Source: Limnephilus marmoratus
Taxonomy: Eukaryota > Arthropoda > Insecta > Trichoptera > Limnephilidae
DNA length: 64,000 nt
Assembly: GCA_917880885.1 (NCBI GenBank)
Contig: OU862917.1
Span: 50,204,727 to 50,268,726 of the forward strand
Direction of reading: 5' to 3'
Under the pieces are notes generated by a model. It was not told where the DNA came from, made no database searches, and saw only the letters and a list, made by a program, of their open reading frames with translations. The stretch's first letter is position 1; the number at the start of each line of letters is the position of its first letter. Shown piece by piece: positions 40,165 through 52,190 of the stretch. The translations under genes were made by a program, and so were the position numbers.

Positions 40165-40330
40165 AAATAGAACTATTATTATAAGCAATAATTATCAGCC
40201 TAAAACACTCATCCACATTGAAAAATCTTCCGAGAAAAGATACATGACGCCAACGGGACTTGAACCCGTGTCCTCTCGATTGCCGGTCGAATGCTCTGAC
40301 CACTGAGCTATGGCGGCTTATCTCGTACCC
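40165..40330 (-). repeat. tRNA-derived SINE with alanine-type head
   Basis: The tRNA-like body (40246-40317) is followed on the minus strand by TATCTTTTCTCGGAAGATTT and GATGAGTGTTTTAGGCTG, which look like a SINE body. Only one copy is in the window, so the family status is inferred. Confidence 0.55.
40246..40317 (-). tRNA. tRNA-like body, anticodon position GGC
   Basis: The minus-strand 72 bases fold well: acceptor GCCGCCA/TGGCGTC (one mismatch), D stem GCTC/GAGC, anticodon stem TTCGA/TCGAG with loop CCGGCAA, T arm ACGGG-TTCAAGT-CCCGT. GGC would read alanine codon GCC, but eukaryotes normally use AGC, and position 33 is C instead of T. I infer a pseudo-tRNA or SINE head. Confidence 0.6.
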
Positions 40331-40574
40331 GCCAAATGATTCAATATATGCTAGTGTTTCATTCAACAATTACTGCTTATTATATTTTTTTTTTTTTTTT
40401 TTGTGCTATGCATAAAAAATCTTATCTTAAAAACGTTAGTTTTACAATTAAAAAAAAATAATAACAAATAGAACTATTAGTTGCTACCCAATAATAACAA
40501 TGCCTTTGATAATTAAGAGTACAGTTATCTTAAAAATACAAAATGACGATATAAAGAGTCAAAGTTCTAAAATT
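40331..40574. other. Spacer with T run
   Basis: A run of 18 T at 40385-40402; nothing else. Confidence 0.4.
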
Positions 40575-41371
40575 GGTAACTAACTAACCATCACGCCGTT
40601 TCCCCGCAGGGGTAGGCAGAGAGGGGTCACGCCAAAACTCGGTCTTGGCACACACTCTTTGCCTCACTCACATTCACACATCGTCTCATACATTCTCTTC
40701 TATTATTCTGACTTTTGACATGGCCCGACTCAAGTATCTGATTCACTTGATCGTGAAGACATGCTTCCTCGGGCGTCCCCGACCTCTTCTACCATTCACA
40801 TTTGCGTCGTATATTCTTCTCACACTACTTTCTTCGTTCATTCGCTCTACATGCCCAAACCATCTGAGGGTCTCTTTCTTACTCATTATGCTTACATCAG
40901 CCTTACATTCTTCGCGGATATCCACATTTCTCACACGATCATACATTGTTTCACGACACATAGGCCTCAAGGATCTCATTTCAGCAGCATTCATTTTACT
41001 TTCATCCTTCCTCTGCCAGTTCCACGCCTCATTGCCATACATCAGGGTAGGTACCAGGACTCCATTGTGGACTGCTAGCTTCGTTTCTTTTGATAGTTTT
41101 TGTATTGGCGCCAACGGCATTCAGTCCTTCATTAATGGAGTTACCGGCATTCACCCTTCTTTCAATATTTCTATCAGCCTTCCCATCTCTCGTAAACATA
41201 CTACCCAGATACACAAACACATTCACCTTCTCCAAGTATTCATCATTCATAACTATATTGCATACTGTTTTCGTACTCTCTCTTTCAAACACCATGACTT
41301 TAGACTTACTTACATTCATCATTAACTCATTCTTCACACATACTTCGTTCATCCTAGATACGAGAGACTAA
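40575..41371 (-). mobile_element. LINE, GRRGRGRP family, longest copy, frameshifted
   Basis: On the minus strand, from 41352: MMNVSKSKVMVFERESTKT, then FVYLGSMFTRDGKADRNIER, then a frameshift in 41029-41120 into the next frame with NGVLVPTLMYGNEAW, MRSLRPMCRETMYDRVRNVD, LRWFGHVERMNEE and GRRGRGRPRK. The order SKSK.MV / YLGS.FT.DG / LMYG.E.W / RM / DRVRN / LRWFGHV.RM / GRPR is the thumb and C-terminal domain of non-LTR reverse transcriptases. The 3' end closes with GGTTAGTTAG. The 5' part (endonuclease, RT palm) is absent. Confidence 0.87.
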
Positions 41372-42428
41372 AATTGGTAAGTTTATATAATTCTGGAGAC
41401 TTAACTATCAACCTTACTTTGTAACTTTAGATACCTAACTACGGAGAAAGAGCTTTCCCTTGTATTATACGATGGGTTAGTAGATGGAGTAGATGTCTCG
41501 TAAAACTTTGGACAAAACATCAACATTAAGTTACCCAGTTTCCAACGCTACTGGCGCTGTTAGAATACACAGTTGACCTGATATTGCGAGGAGGCGAAGA
41601 TGTACAGAAAAGGTTAAACCTTTCAAGAAATTCCTGTTCCGTGTGAATAATTATTGGAAGAAGTTGTAAAGAACATTCATTTCAACAGAATTTCTTCTTC
41701 TTTACGGGTTTTTAACGCATGGGATTTATAAATGCGTCCTTAATATTTTTTATAAATTTAAATGATATTCTCAAAATTTATCCTTAAAAATTATTAGTAT
41801 TTTTAATTTAACAATATTCACATTGAAAATGTCGACATTTTAAGTAAGTAAGTTCACAATATTTTTGCTCAAGGGCCCGCAACCCGGATTTGTACCGATT
41901 TATTACATATTTCCATTAAACACGGTAAGTTTTAAAGCTCTTAAAAAAATATATGTTATTCTTAAAGAAAATATCTAGACTTTGCCCGCGCCGAAAGGCA
42001 AATTATATAAAATTCCCTCGATAGAAAAAAATCGCAAAGTATGCTCCAAAAATTATTATTAACATGTTTGTTTCAGTTATTTTACAAGTTAAATGTATGA
42101 AAAAATTCACAGTGTTTCTTTAACTGCTGTTTAAGATAATGCCCGCGAGATTTTTGCTCTATTTTAAACGAGTGGTGTTTTATTAAACATTTTCGCAATT
42201 TTCGCATCGATTTTGTCGCTGTAAATGTTAGCGCTCTCCTCTAACATGCGTAATTTAGTATCTCTCCATCTTCTTCTTTATGGGCCCGGTTGCAGAGCCT
42301 TGTAGATTAGTTCTGCTCCTCGGAACAAGAAAAGATCCGTGCACGCACGCTCTTTGAAATTATCAGGGTAATAAATTATGCATCGTGGTATAAAACATGT
42401 TATGTTAGTGTTATTGTTCTGTATCTCA
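41372..42428. other. No recognisable gene
   Basis: AT-rich sequence; none of the short frames is credible. Confidence 0.45.
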
Positions 42429-42510
42429 ATAATAATAATATTTGGCTAATTTATATAGCGCCGTTTTTGTGAAAAATCACCTCAAGGGCGCTGTACAAAT
42501 AAGTATTTAA
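42429..42510 (-). repeat. Hairpin-bearing retroposon 3' end
   Basis: AGCGCC (42459) and GGCGCT (42486) form a stem of a hairpin; next to it is (AAT)n at 42428-42440. The related hairpin at 8652 suggests a shared 3' end motif of a LINE or SINE. The class is not established. Confidence 0.4.
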
Positions 42511-44147
42511 AGGAATTAATTGCATTACTTGCATTACTCTTGCATTACTTCATAGTGCATCGTGTAACAAAAATAAAGGATACAACGGAGCTCTCAGAAG
42601 CAGCACCGTAATGTCAATCTATTGGTACATAGTTGTTTGATCGGACATCTCCAAATCCAAAGTTTTGAGATAATGAAGAAAGAAATTTTCGAATGCTCGC
42701 CATATCAAATATTATTTATGCGTGTCTGTGTTTTACATATAAAATAACACCGGAAAGCATAACGGTACGGTTAAATGATTTGGTGTTATGCGTGAGTAAT
42801 CTGAGTATTGTATCAAAGGGTAGGTACACTTTTACATATAAATGTATACTCAACTCAAATTTCGAGTTTCAATCAACTGGACAATCGACATATTTGACTA
42901 ATAAAGTAAAATAGTTTTTGTAATATCCTAGATATTAGTGTTAGAGCTGAATCATAGATGGCACTAGATAGTAATCTATTAGGTTACCCACAGATGGCAT
43001 TTAACCGCCGATATTATAGAAATCGAGTGTGCAACCAATAAGGTGGGAATCTGAAGGTTGGGGCCCACATCATTCCAAACACCGCCCGACTAAGTAAGAT
43101 ATTAAAGCCCATTGTCAATCTATCACAATAAAGTCCAAAGTGTTTTATTGACCCCGAAGTTTTCATTAATAGCTTTAGACAGCCCGTGACAACAGGTGTA
43201 AGTTTGGTTGAGTGTACTATATAAATAGATAAGTGGTAGAAATTTTATTCAAAAATAACAACAGATTGATTATCTTATCTACGTGAGTAAATAATGTGGT
43301 ATTTATAGGTTAAACTAAAGTAAAGTGCACTCGGGGTAAAGGGTAAAGTATCGCTAAACAAATAAATCAATATTAGTATAATAATCTCCTCCGTTTACTC
43401 TAAAAAAATTAGCCTTGAAAAATAAGTGTTCATCTTAAAACCGGTCTTAGTAATTTGACCAACTCTTCAATAACATAATATTTGGTTTTTCCAGGTGCAG
43501 AATTATGATGGCGATATCCTGTTTAGTTAGGCCATTGATAACATTATTACGTAATTAGTTTATATTGAGAAGTTTTTGTTGCAGACAATCCTCCAATTTT
43601 TTTATAAGCAGACATTCTTCCAAAAGTGGAAAATTGGACATTATTTTAAATTGTGGCACAAAAAAAGGTGATCGAGGGAAACTGTCAAAGATGATCTTAG
43701 CCATAATATGGTATTTTTAAGGTTGTTTCTAATATGCTTTCGTACATTTCTAGTGAAATTAAAAACGTTTTTTGTAGTTAACGCTTATATTTTTTATGTA
43801 TATTAATTCATATTTTTATTTTAATTCTACTCAAGCGAAACGACAGGAAAAAGTTCAATTTATCTAATGCATATTTTTTGGTTTTCATAATATGAATCAA
43901 TTCGTAGTAAAGATTAATCTAAAATAGTAATTTCATATTTAAGCGTTGCCTTAACCAACGTGTCGTATCAACATAATCAGGGTAGATGTGAAAACGAAGA
44001 TTGTGGTGGAGAGAGTGACCGTGTACGTAGATACGATACAGTGATGCGCGCGATGGTATTTCAAAATATAATTTAAAATGGTTTTCGGCGTTTAGTTTTG
44101 GTGTAGCCGTCTACTATTATTACCGGATTTTAAGAACTATTACAATA
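42511..44147. other. No recognisable gene; a possible shared block
   Basis: TACAACGGAGCTCTCAGAAGCAGCACCGT (42581) has a near copy at 53162, so a further repeat family is present. 42950-43200 looks like a decayed LTR but has no second copy. Confidence 0.4.
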
Positions 44148-44925
44148 CTAGCTGACCCGACAAACGTTTTTCTGCCATATAAATTATTTCTAGTGAATAT
44201 TTTGGTCGTTAAATAAAAAATAACGAATGTATTGTAAGTGTGTGGGGATGGGATCTATGACAGAAAGAGGAATGGAGCGCTGTAGACGATGACCGCCGAT
44301 AAAAGCAAAAAAAAAACACCAACTAAAGCAGGAAAATAAAATAAAGAAAATCAATGTGAATTTCGAAGAGCAATTGAGAGTACGATATTTTTTGCCTGTC
44401 CGTCTTTAGCCAACGTAAATAAGCTCGATGGTTTGCCCACGCGAGAACATGATGCCGAATGAAATATCAAAATGACGTGACGCTTCTCGTGAATGTCTTG
44501 CGCATGTGTGGATGAAGGTTCGATGAGGCGGACGTAGCGCCATCTTTCATTCAACAACATAAATAATTTCGTTCTATTTGAAATACGAAAGACGGTTAAA
44601 TTTGTTTATATCAAAATACTAAAATCGCGATTAAAAATGGGAGAGTGGGGGTAGGAGGGTTAAAATTTTGGGTTACAGGTATTTTTTGATGCCAAATAAA
44701 AAAATAAAATAAAATAAAATAAAAAATTTGTCGTAAAAACAGATTTTTTTTCTGGGTAGGGACAGCCTAAATTTCATACCGTCTATTAGCGGTATGAAAT
44801 ATACTTTAAAACCTATTCTTATATCTACCATATGTACAAAAAAAAATCATAAAAATCGGTCAAGCCGTTTCGGAGGAGTGCGACCACAAACACCGTGACA
44901 CGAGATTTTTATATATAATATTAAA
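44148..44925 (-). mobile_element. Helitron, 3' end clear, long copy
   Basis: On the plus strand ACTAGCTGACCCGACAAACG at 44147 is the reversed Helitron 3' end (GTCGGGTCAGCTAG then host T). The other end, near 44915, reads on the minus strand ATATATAAAAATCTCGTGTCACGGTGTTTG. A (TAAAA)n run is at 44698-44722. Helicase is absent. The 5' TC is mutated, so the start is approximate. Confidence 0.7.
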
Positions 44926-44934
44926 ACCCTAATC

Positions 44935-45060
44935 ACAACAATTTTCGATTGCACATCTGCCCTGGTGATGTACACCGTAACGCTGTCCGAAACGTTGGGT
45001 AGAGAAGGTGGCAGCGCAACATGGCATAATACTTTTAAATCATGAAAAGTAGAAAACTGT
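44935..45060 (+). repeat. Penelope-like terminal repeat, copy 2 (half)
   Basis: CTGGTGA (44962), TGTAC...GCTGTCC and GAAAC (44989) followed by GTTGGGTAGAGAAGGTGGCAGCGCAACATGGCATAATA match 57023-57090. The inverted partner arm is missing. Confidence 0.65.
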
Positions 45061-45606
45061 TTATACATTAAAACCAAATTTATAAGATTTTTTTTTAAAT
45101 AAGTTGTAATTACTGGTCAAATAAGTCATAAATAGTAGTTGTCACCAGAGGCACAGAAGAAGGCACAATGGGAGATTTCAGAACAAAATGGCTTTGTCTT
45201 TAGTTAATGAAAATCTGGCGGTGGACGTACAACAATGCCATAACTTCGCTGACGAGGGTAATGGGCTAAACTGGACCAGGACAGGGAAGGGGAGAAGAAG
45301 GGCGACATTTTGCATAAGCTTTATAAACAGTCAGTTCGTCAGAAGTTATTCTTCAATTAAAATTTTCTAAATGCCACAAACAAAAGGGAACAAACTTTAA
45401 TATAAATGTCTAATATACGTACGTTCATCATTTTTAATATTTATTATTTTTAATAAGAGCGTAATGTTTAATATTTGCGATGAGTTTGGCAGAGGATATA
45501 AATTGTTTATTAGAATTAATCGTAGAAATGATGTTGAAAAATGTTTAATTTATTTTTAGAATCCTTGCATAAATCAAAGCGTTAGAGTACCTAATCTTAT
45601 TAATTA
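45061..45606. other. No recognisable feature
   Basis: AT-rich spacer. Confidence 0.45.
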
Positions 45607-46015
45607 TTTTTTTACATTCGCTCCACACAGGAAGCCCTGAGGAAAATAATTCCCCTCAGGGCCTATCTCATCTTTGGCGGTACGGTGTGGTGGGTCTTTT
45701 GAGGAAAAGAAGGAAATTATGTTCTGGGAAGGAAAAAGGTGTGGGGGGGAGGGGGGGGGTAGGTAGGAATCTGGAAGTCAGTGTCTCCATAAGCGACGGT
45801 CGTATGATTCCATCTCTCCCACTGCCTTGCAAGGCGATGTTCAGAGAGATTCCTGCTGTCCTCAAAAGGTATCTCTCAACCAGTCTCGGTATCTCCCGAT
45901 TCGGCCTGCCACACAGCTGGTGGGCGGACGCATCCATCCATCGCCAAGACCCGGACCAACCTCACCCTATGAACTCGGGTATCCCTGCTCAGTCATAGCT
46001 CGGTAAGCAAAAAGC
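45607..46015 (-). repeat. Poly(A) SINE family C, copy 5, longest
   Basis: On the minus strand it runs from about GATTTTTGC-like 5' flank (CTGAGCAGGGATACCCGAG) to CTGTGTGGAGCGAATGTAAAAAAAT. It retains the middle block with CGGGAGATACCGAGACTGG that shorter copies lack. Frames inside are accidental. Confidence 0.75.
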
Positions 46016-46257
46016 TTGACGGAATGACTTGAATAGGACGGAACAAGTTCAATTTTCACAGCGAGTACCGATTTGCTCCCTTTTCAACATGTGTTGGTGA
46101 TTAGGAAAAGGGACTATTCGATAAATCTAAGTATAAAAAATATGTTAAGTCATAACCAAAACTTACTTATCTAAAACTATTTGGTTTAGTGTATGCAGGA
46201 AACAATAAACGTCTCCATGATCAAAGTATATTGCTGATGCAAAGCTACGAGTAAGGT
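46016..46257. other. Spacer
   Basis: Nothing recognised. Confidence 0.4.
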
Positions 46258-46560
46258 TTTCAGTGTTAGCGTGCTTGTCCTGCGGGCAAAATGGCGAACC
46301 AGATTCTCGCCAATTCTGCTGTCAGCCTGGTATGGCGACACAACACAATGGCCATTCCTGCGGTCTCCTCTCGTCGCAAGGCCATGCGCAATGCGAGTAT
46401 CCCCCACTGTGTGCGGTTGGCAGCATCTTTGGAAGAAATGATTAGCCATGCAGAACAAACATCGGTACATCTTAGGTCATATGTTGTGGTCAACAAGCTA
46501 CTATGCAAACAGCCGAGAGTCTACCGACTAGGATATAAAAAAACTTCCAACTTTTGATTA
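46258..46560. other. GC-rich island open in several frames
   Basis: 46258-46440 is much richer in G and C than its flanks and has long frames on both strands. One plus-strand frame shows CLSCGQNGE and FCCQPGMATQHNGHSCG with closely spaced cysteines, vaguely zinc-finger-like, but another is equally open. GTTTTCAG just before it could be a splice acceptor. I cannot decide between exon and repeat. Confidence 0.3.
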
Positions 46561-47939
46561 CAAATCATATCATATTGATTCTGCATATTTTCGTAATGTT
46601 ACATATTTTTCAACAGTTCATGAAGGAATTCCGTTTTTTTACCACGGTTAACTTCATACTAACCTAACATATTCGATATTCTTAACGCAAGTGAGTTGCA
46701 AGGAGAATAACGTGAATAAAACCATAGAAACTACAAAAACTCTACGTAAAAGATAGAAAAATGTTAAAAAAGGCTCGACGAAGAGAATTGGATCAACATG
46801 TTGATGTTGATTGTAAAAAGAACGTACCCATTTTATGTTAGTGGTTATATTGAGACACACCTGTGCACTTTATAACGATGGGAAATGTTTACGCTAACAG
46901 CAATTGATGGAGATCAGCAGTTCAAGTAGTAAAAGGTAAAGCTGCGGTGTGTAAATAGAGAGCTTTGAATATTCCGCCAATCAGATTAAGATTACTGCAG
47001 TGAAATGCGGACGGACCGCTCCAAGGACGAACAGTTCACAAGACGCCTCTACCGACACCGACTCGCTATGCCCGGCTTACCTCAAGGTCGGTCGGTGGGG
47101 CCGTCGCTAACATACTTATCTCTTACTTTTCTCAAGATAATGCAACATACAATATAATGATTTATCGCACACTACATACAACATTGTAGTTCACGCATAT
47201 CTGCATGCTGTATGTATAATACGTGTATGTACCGGAATGCGCGTTAATGCTCCAGGTGTAACTCAAGGTGTCAGAAACGGGATCTAACAAATGATTTATT
47301 GAGGTATTTTCCGAACGTGCAATCAGTTTCTTTTTTTTTGCTCCACCGAAAAGATTTACTTAAAACGGATGTGAAAAGATAATGTTTTTGTAACGTAATG
47401 CTTGAAAATTATGTGTTTAGGTACTAATGTAGTTGGGAAAAACAATAATGTTTTCCAAAATTCGAATTCGTTGAGAAGGCGTAGCCATTTTTAAAGTGTT
47501 TTTTTACCACTCAGTAAAAAAAAATATATAATTCTAAAATAACATGTTTTTAGGTCTGCCTTCGAAAGCGTCTTTTATAATGCATGAAACAACTACAAAC
47601 AATGGTATGAAACCTTTTAGGCATGTGCATCTATGATCATCCCCGGGATTTGACCCTTATTCCCTTTAGCAGGTGATGATGTCCTGCGGTTTGGCTTTCA
47701 GGGATTTGTGGTCTGCTTGCTATATTGGGCTAATCTTCCTTTCTCGCATAATAAGCACCCCGCTTACCTGGTATTATATGTGGTGGATGTGTTAGGACAG
47801 GAGATGTGGGACATTTAGTGTGGGTGTTTTAAAGGTACCTTTTCTGATGGTGGGTTAACTGAAAAGAATATTTCCTTTACATCGATGTTGAATAATCGAT
47901 GTGGTTTTGAAAACATATGACGATTAGGTATATATTTAT
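46561..47939. other. No recognisable gene
   Basis: 46990-47110 is locally GC-rich; nothing else. Confidence 0.4.
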
Positions 47940-48110
47940 AATTTAAGTTAATAAATTACTTCATTTTTACCACTTTTATTGTTTACAAAACCAACATGTT
48001 TCGTGAGCAATGTTGGTTTTGTAAACAATAAAAGTGGTAAAAACGAAGTAATTTATTAATTTAAATCAAAATGGTGCCACAAAATAAGTTTGCTGTGTTA
48101 GAAGAATATG
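47940..48110. mobile_element. Penelope-like 58-bp-arm palindrome
   Basis: Arms 47940-47997 and 48010-48067 are inverted copies with about three mismatches around the 12-base loop GTTTCGTGAGCA. Each arm reads ATGTTGGTTTTGTAAACAAT then AAAAGTGG. The right arm continues into ATGGTGCCACAAAATAAG, exactly as in the copy at 58024. Confidence 0.72.
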
Positions 48111-48835
48111 TTTATAAAGTTTCCTACCGTTCGTCTAATTTTAAACAAAAAGGAATTTGATTTTCGAAATAACTACGCAACCTTTCATAAATGCCTGAAA
48201 ATTAAAATTACCGGGCTTGAATAACTGGCGGAAACTTTTGTAACTTTCTATTACCACATAGTGTTTAAAAAATGTCAAAAATTCTAACTACTCCCCTTTC
48301 AAATACGAGAACCACTCCAGATTTTGTATAGGTACCATTCATGATTGTATGGCACTCATGTTTTTTGTTCCATGAAAGCGTATGGTGAAACGTGAAAAGG
48401 AATAAAAGGGAAAATTTGTACGATCTACTACTTGGAACCCAGACGTGGATTGATATTTTGTTAAAATTGTGCTTTTTAGATAGTTCAAACCAAGCCCATT
48501 ATATTCAATTCAAACTTTAAAATAATACTTTCCACGAAGCTTTGAATAACCGAGATAACAAAAAGAATATAAAATCATTGCTATCGTAGCAAATGAACAC
48601 CAGGTGCATTGCTTCCCATAGCAGGAAGGGCAGCATAAATTATCGTGCATAAAGACAAAGCTTTTTATTTTCCCCAGATAGCCGTTTAATCGGAACTACA
48701 CAATGCTTTAATTTAATTTCTTTAGGATAGTCATTTCGATAAAATGGAATGACTTTTATTACTAGCAAATTTCTGTAGTTACTGAAAAGCGCATTCTTGA
48801 ACTTACAGCTTAATCGCAACCATCGATTTCTATAT
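48111..48835. other. No recognisable feature
   Basis: Spacer. Confidence 0.4.
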
Positions 48836-48905
48836 TTATTTATTTATTTTATTTATTTAAATACATGTTATATAATTAGACATTTACATAGAATTGGATA
48901 CATTG
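48836..48905 (-). repeat. LINE-type (AAATA)n 3' tail
   Basis: TTTATTTATTTATTTTATTTATTTAAATACATG resembles the 3' ends of the LINEs at 18797 and 23838. The element body is not recognisable. Confidence 0.45.
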
Positions 48906-51480
48906 AATCACCATACTAGGCGGCTGCCTGTTTCATGGTGACAATGGAGGATATTTACTTTAAGTGAAGTCTATTGTTAAGAGGGCATTACCAGAGAAAG
49001 CCGGAAATACGTCATTTTCAAAAAAGTTTTTAGACGTATTGACTCTTGTCCACAAAAAATTATATATGGATTTCGAAAGATTGTTCTTTTATCTAGCATA
49101 GTTATGTAATAAATTTTTAGAATTTTTTTTAATTTTTAGTATAATAAGGTTATTCCATAGGTCGTTGGCAGATTTGTTAAATTTTCAAAAAAGTTTTTGT
49201 ATTATACTACACCCATTTCAAATAATGTAATCATGCAGTAAAATAAATCAATATATTATCTAGCAAAGTTATGTATTAGAATTTTAATTTTAGTTTCAAT
49301 AAAATCATAAAAAAATATGTACGTACATGTGTTTCTTGACGAAAATTGGTCCATTTGTGTATTTATTTGCGCACTTACAAACTAATATATTTCAGATTTT
49401 TTTAACATTCTTATTAAATTTAGACATTATTGAAAAATGATAAATACTTATAATCAAAAAATAACTACAAAAAGTACACTATTTTAATAGTTTTATCATC
49501 ACGCCTTTCAGCATTTTTGGATGAAGGTATAAATTAAAGCTAATTTGGATTGAAATACATTCGATATTGAGTTATAATTTAAAAAAGCTGGTACGGAGAA
49601 TAATCAATCTTTCTCATTGTAACCGCCCTGCACGATCGGAAGAACAACTTTCGACGAAATGTGGATTTTCGTCCGCTGGCTGGTTAAACGCTCTTAACAT
49701 ATGGAACTATTAGTAATGTAATGATGTTGAAAATTGGTAAAGTTATAATAAAAAACTAGTAAAGAGAAAAAGAATTGGGTAAGGATAAGTTTGTGAGAAG
49801 ATACATATCCTTATTTTAAAATTTATATGTGTGAGTGCATACGCATACGTATATACAGGTGCACACATCCATACACACATAGGCATATACACACACACAC
49901 TTACACATATATATGCGTCTAGGTACATGAATGCATTAATATGTATATATACGGCCATGGACACAGTACCAACACATTTACACACAGTTGTAATTTTTTT
50001 TTTTTTTTTTGAAGTGTATGAAGGTGTAATTAGAATGGAGCTTGAGTATTTGCAGTAAGTATCTTTCCAAATAGTATTGAGATATATGTTAATAAAAGAG
50101 GTGTTATTTTCTAACATGGTGACAGAATATAATTATTTATTAATGTTTGAATAACTGTACTCATGCTGCTTTTGTAGGTTTATTATAATATTTTTATTAA
50201 GTTTATGTGTATGTTTCTTTCTTATCTTTTTTTAAAAATTACATTATTGTAAAACTACATTGTTGTAAAACTTTGTTGTAAAACTGCACATCTCGATACA
50301 GGAATGCCCTAGTGAGATGTGCAGCTTATTGCTATATATATTTCTTATTTTATAAATAGATAAATGAATACAATGTAAATATGTACAATAAATAATTCAG
50401 GCATATACTCTTTCTATTATTGAAAAGTTTTGATTCATTGTAACAGTTATTAAAAAAAACATACAAATACAAGATAATACAAAAAATGGAAACAAAAAAG
50501 ATTACAAAAGGCATAGCCTGTTCGACAATATGCGTTGGTATAATTCTATTTTTTAACATATTAATGAAGTGATTTTAAATTAAAACATCATAATATTATA
50601 AAGCATTACTTTTATAAGAAAAATTATGTCAAATTGAGCTATAAGCGGGGTAAAAACATAAAATATGACATTAAATATGATAATTAGCCGATGAATATGG
50701 AAGTTTAACCTCTCATATCGGGGATGTTCCGAAGGTTAGAAAATTTCCGTGTTGCATTAAAATCATTTTGCATTTGCAAAAACCGTTTTTAATTTTGAAT
50801 AAATTGAATGACAAATAACCCAAAAACATTAGTAATAAAACATTATTATATCTTACGTTTTGTTTTCTTTTAACTATTAATAATTAATAACTATTTTAGT
50901 ATGTGAAACAGGTTACATTATACATTTGATTTCACCATTCGTAGTTCGGCACCGTTCACGGTGATCTCTGAGCGACAGGATTCCGATGGGCATCTTCCCA
51001 CGACCTGAAGAGTTACTGCGTCTCTCTGTTTCATAAATTTAATTACCGAGAATTTGCTCTACCTCCCCTCCCCCACTTCCCACCCTGCAGAAAACAAGTT
51101 CCGCGTCATTAATGCTTTTTGTTGGCCGATAAACTCTTCTAGTGCTACAAGTAATGACTCATTCAGCTACAAATAATAAAAGGACAATGTTAAAAGAAAT
51201 TCTTCAAAAAATCTAATTTTTGCTTGATAAAACATGTATGGTCGAGGTAAGTGAAATTAAATAAAGAAGGGCTCAAATGTATGATTATTTAATTTAATTG
51301 TTAACATTTCTACCCTTTTTTAAATACTCCATGTAAGTACTTATATAAAAGTTTTACAACAATTGTAGATATCGGGGTCTCAATGCCACATTCTAATTAT
51401 TTTGTCTATTGGGCGCTGTTTGGTGGTAATGCTCTGTCTTTAAATTTTGTTTTTAAAAAGATTCATTATTTTTATGCCAA
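48906..51480. other. AT-rich, no gene; CA-rich microsatellite at about 49860-49930
   Basis: ACACACACACAC at 49890-49900 in alternating purine-pyrimidine context explains the frame at 49743-50117. T run at 49989-50011. Confidence 0.5.
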
Positions 51481-52190
51481 GCGGATAAAATATTTTAGCA
51501 AGCTAGTAGCATTTTTTAAAGTTAAAAAATCATAACTCTACAATTTGGTCACCTGTCTTTAATAATCACATTAATATCATTGAAAAAGTTCAACGCAAGT
51601 TTTTGAGGTGTATTAATTTTCGACTTGGAATCCCTTTAGAATCAATAAATTATGACTTTTTATTACACTCATTGAAATTGTCGAAGTTAAGTGACAGAAG
51701 AAAAATTTTTGATCTCATATTTTTATACAAAATTGTAAATCATCAGTTGGATAGCCCTGATATATTAAAGTTGATTCACTTTCATGTACCTACCATTAGA
51801 TCAAGGTTCCCTAGTATGTATTATTGTGACAATTATACGTCTGTCGCTGGATATAATTCTGTTATAAATAGAATACTCACCATTGGTAATTTTTATGCCA
51901 ATGTTGCTGATATTTTTCATATTTCCTTATTAAAATACAAGGCTCTACTTATCAAATATTTCAGCCTTACGTATTATAACGAGATTACTTCATAACAAGT
52001 TATTCTTTTTATTTCACTGTATCCTTTTGAAGTTTTCATTAGTTGTTAGAAATTTTTTCTCTTTTTCTCTTATTATAAGAAATTAAAAATAAAACAATCT
52101 TTCTTCACTGTACTATGACTGTTTAAATATAATAATAATACATGTTTGTAAATGGCACTTTGTGCCGTAAATTTTAAATAAAAATCGAGG
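51481..52190 (+). mobile_element. Jockey/CR1-type LINE, 5'-truncated
   Basis: The open frame from about 51529 to TAA 51993-51995 (155 codons) reads STIWSPVFNNHINIIEKVQR, then FRLGIPLESINYDFLL, DRRKIFDLIFLYKIVNHQLD and HFHVPTIRSRFPSMYYC, collinear with the copies at 24433 and 25244. The 3' untranslated region ends around AAATTTTAAATAAAAATCG. The frame is intact over this part. Confidence 0.85.

Noticed and set aside
40246..40317. A functional tRNA-Ala gene
   Set aside because: Anticodon GGC is not the usual eukaryotic form, position 33 is C, and the acceptor stem has a mismatch.
40645..41371. A 226-codon plus-strand frame
   Set aside because: It is the antisense shadow of the LINE reverse transcriptase on the minus strand, where recognisable motifs are found.
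49743..50117. A 124-codon minus-strand frame
   Set aside because: It is produced by an ACAC/ATAC microsatellite and a poly(T) run.
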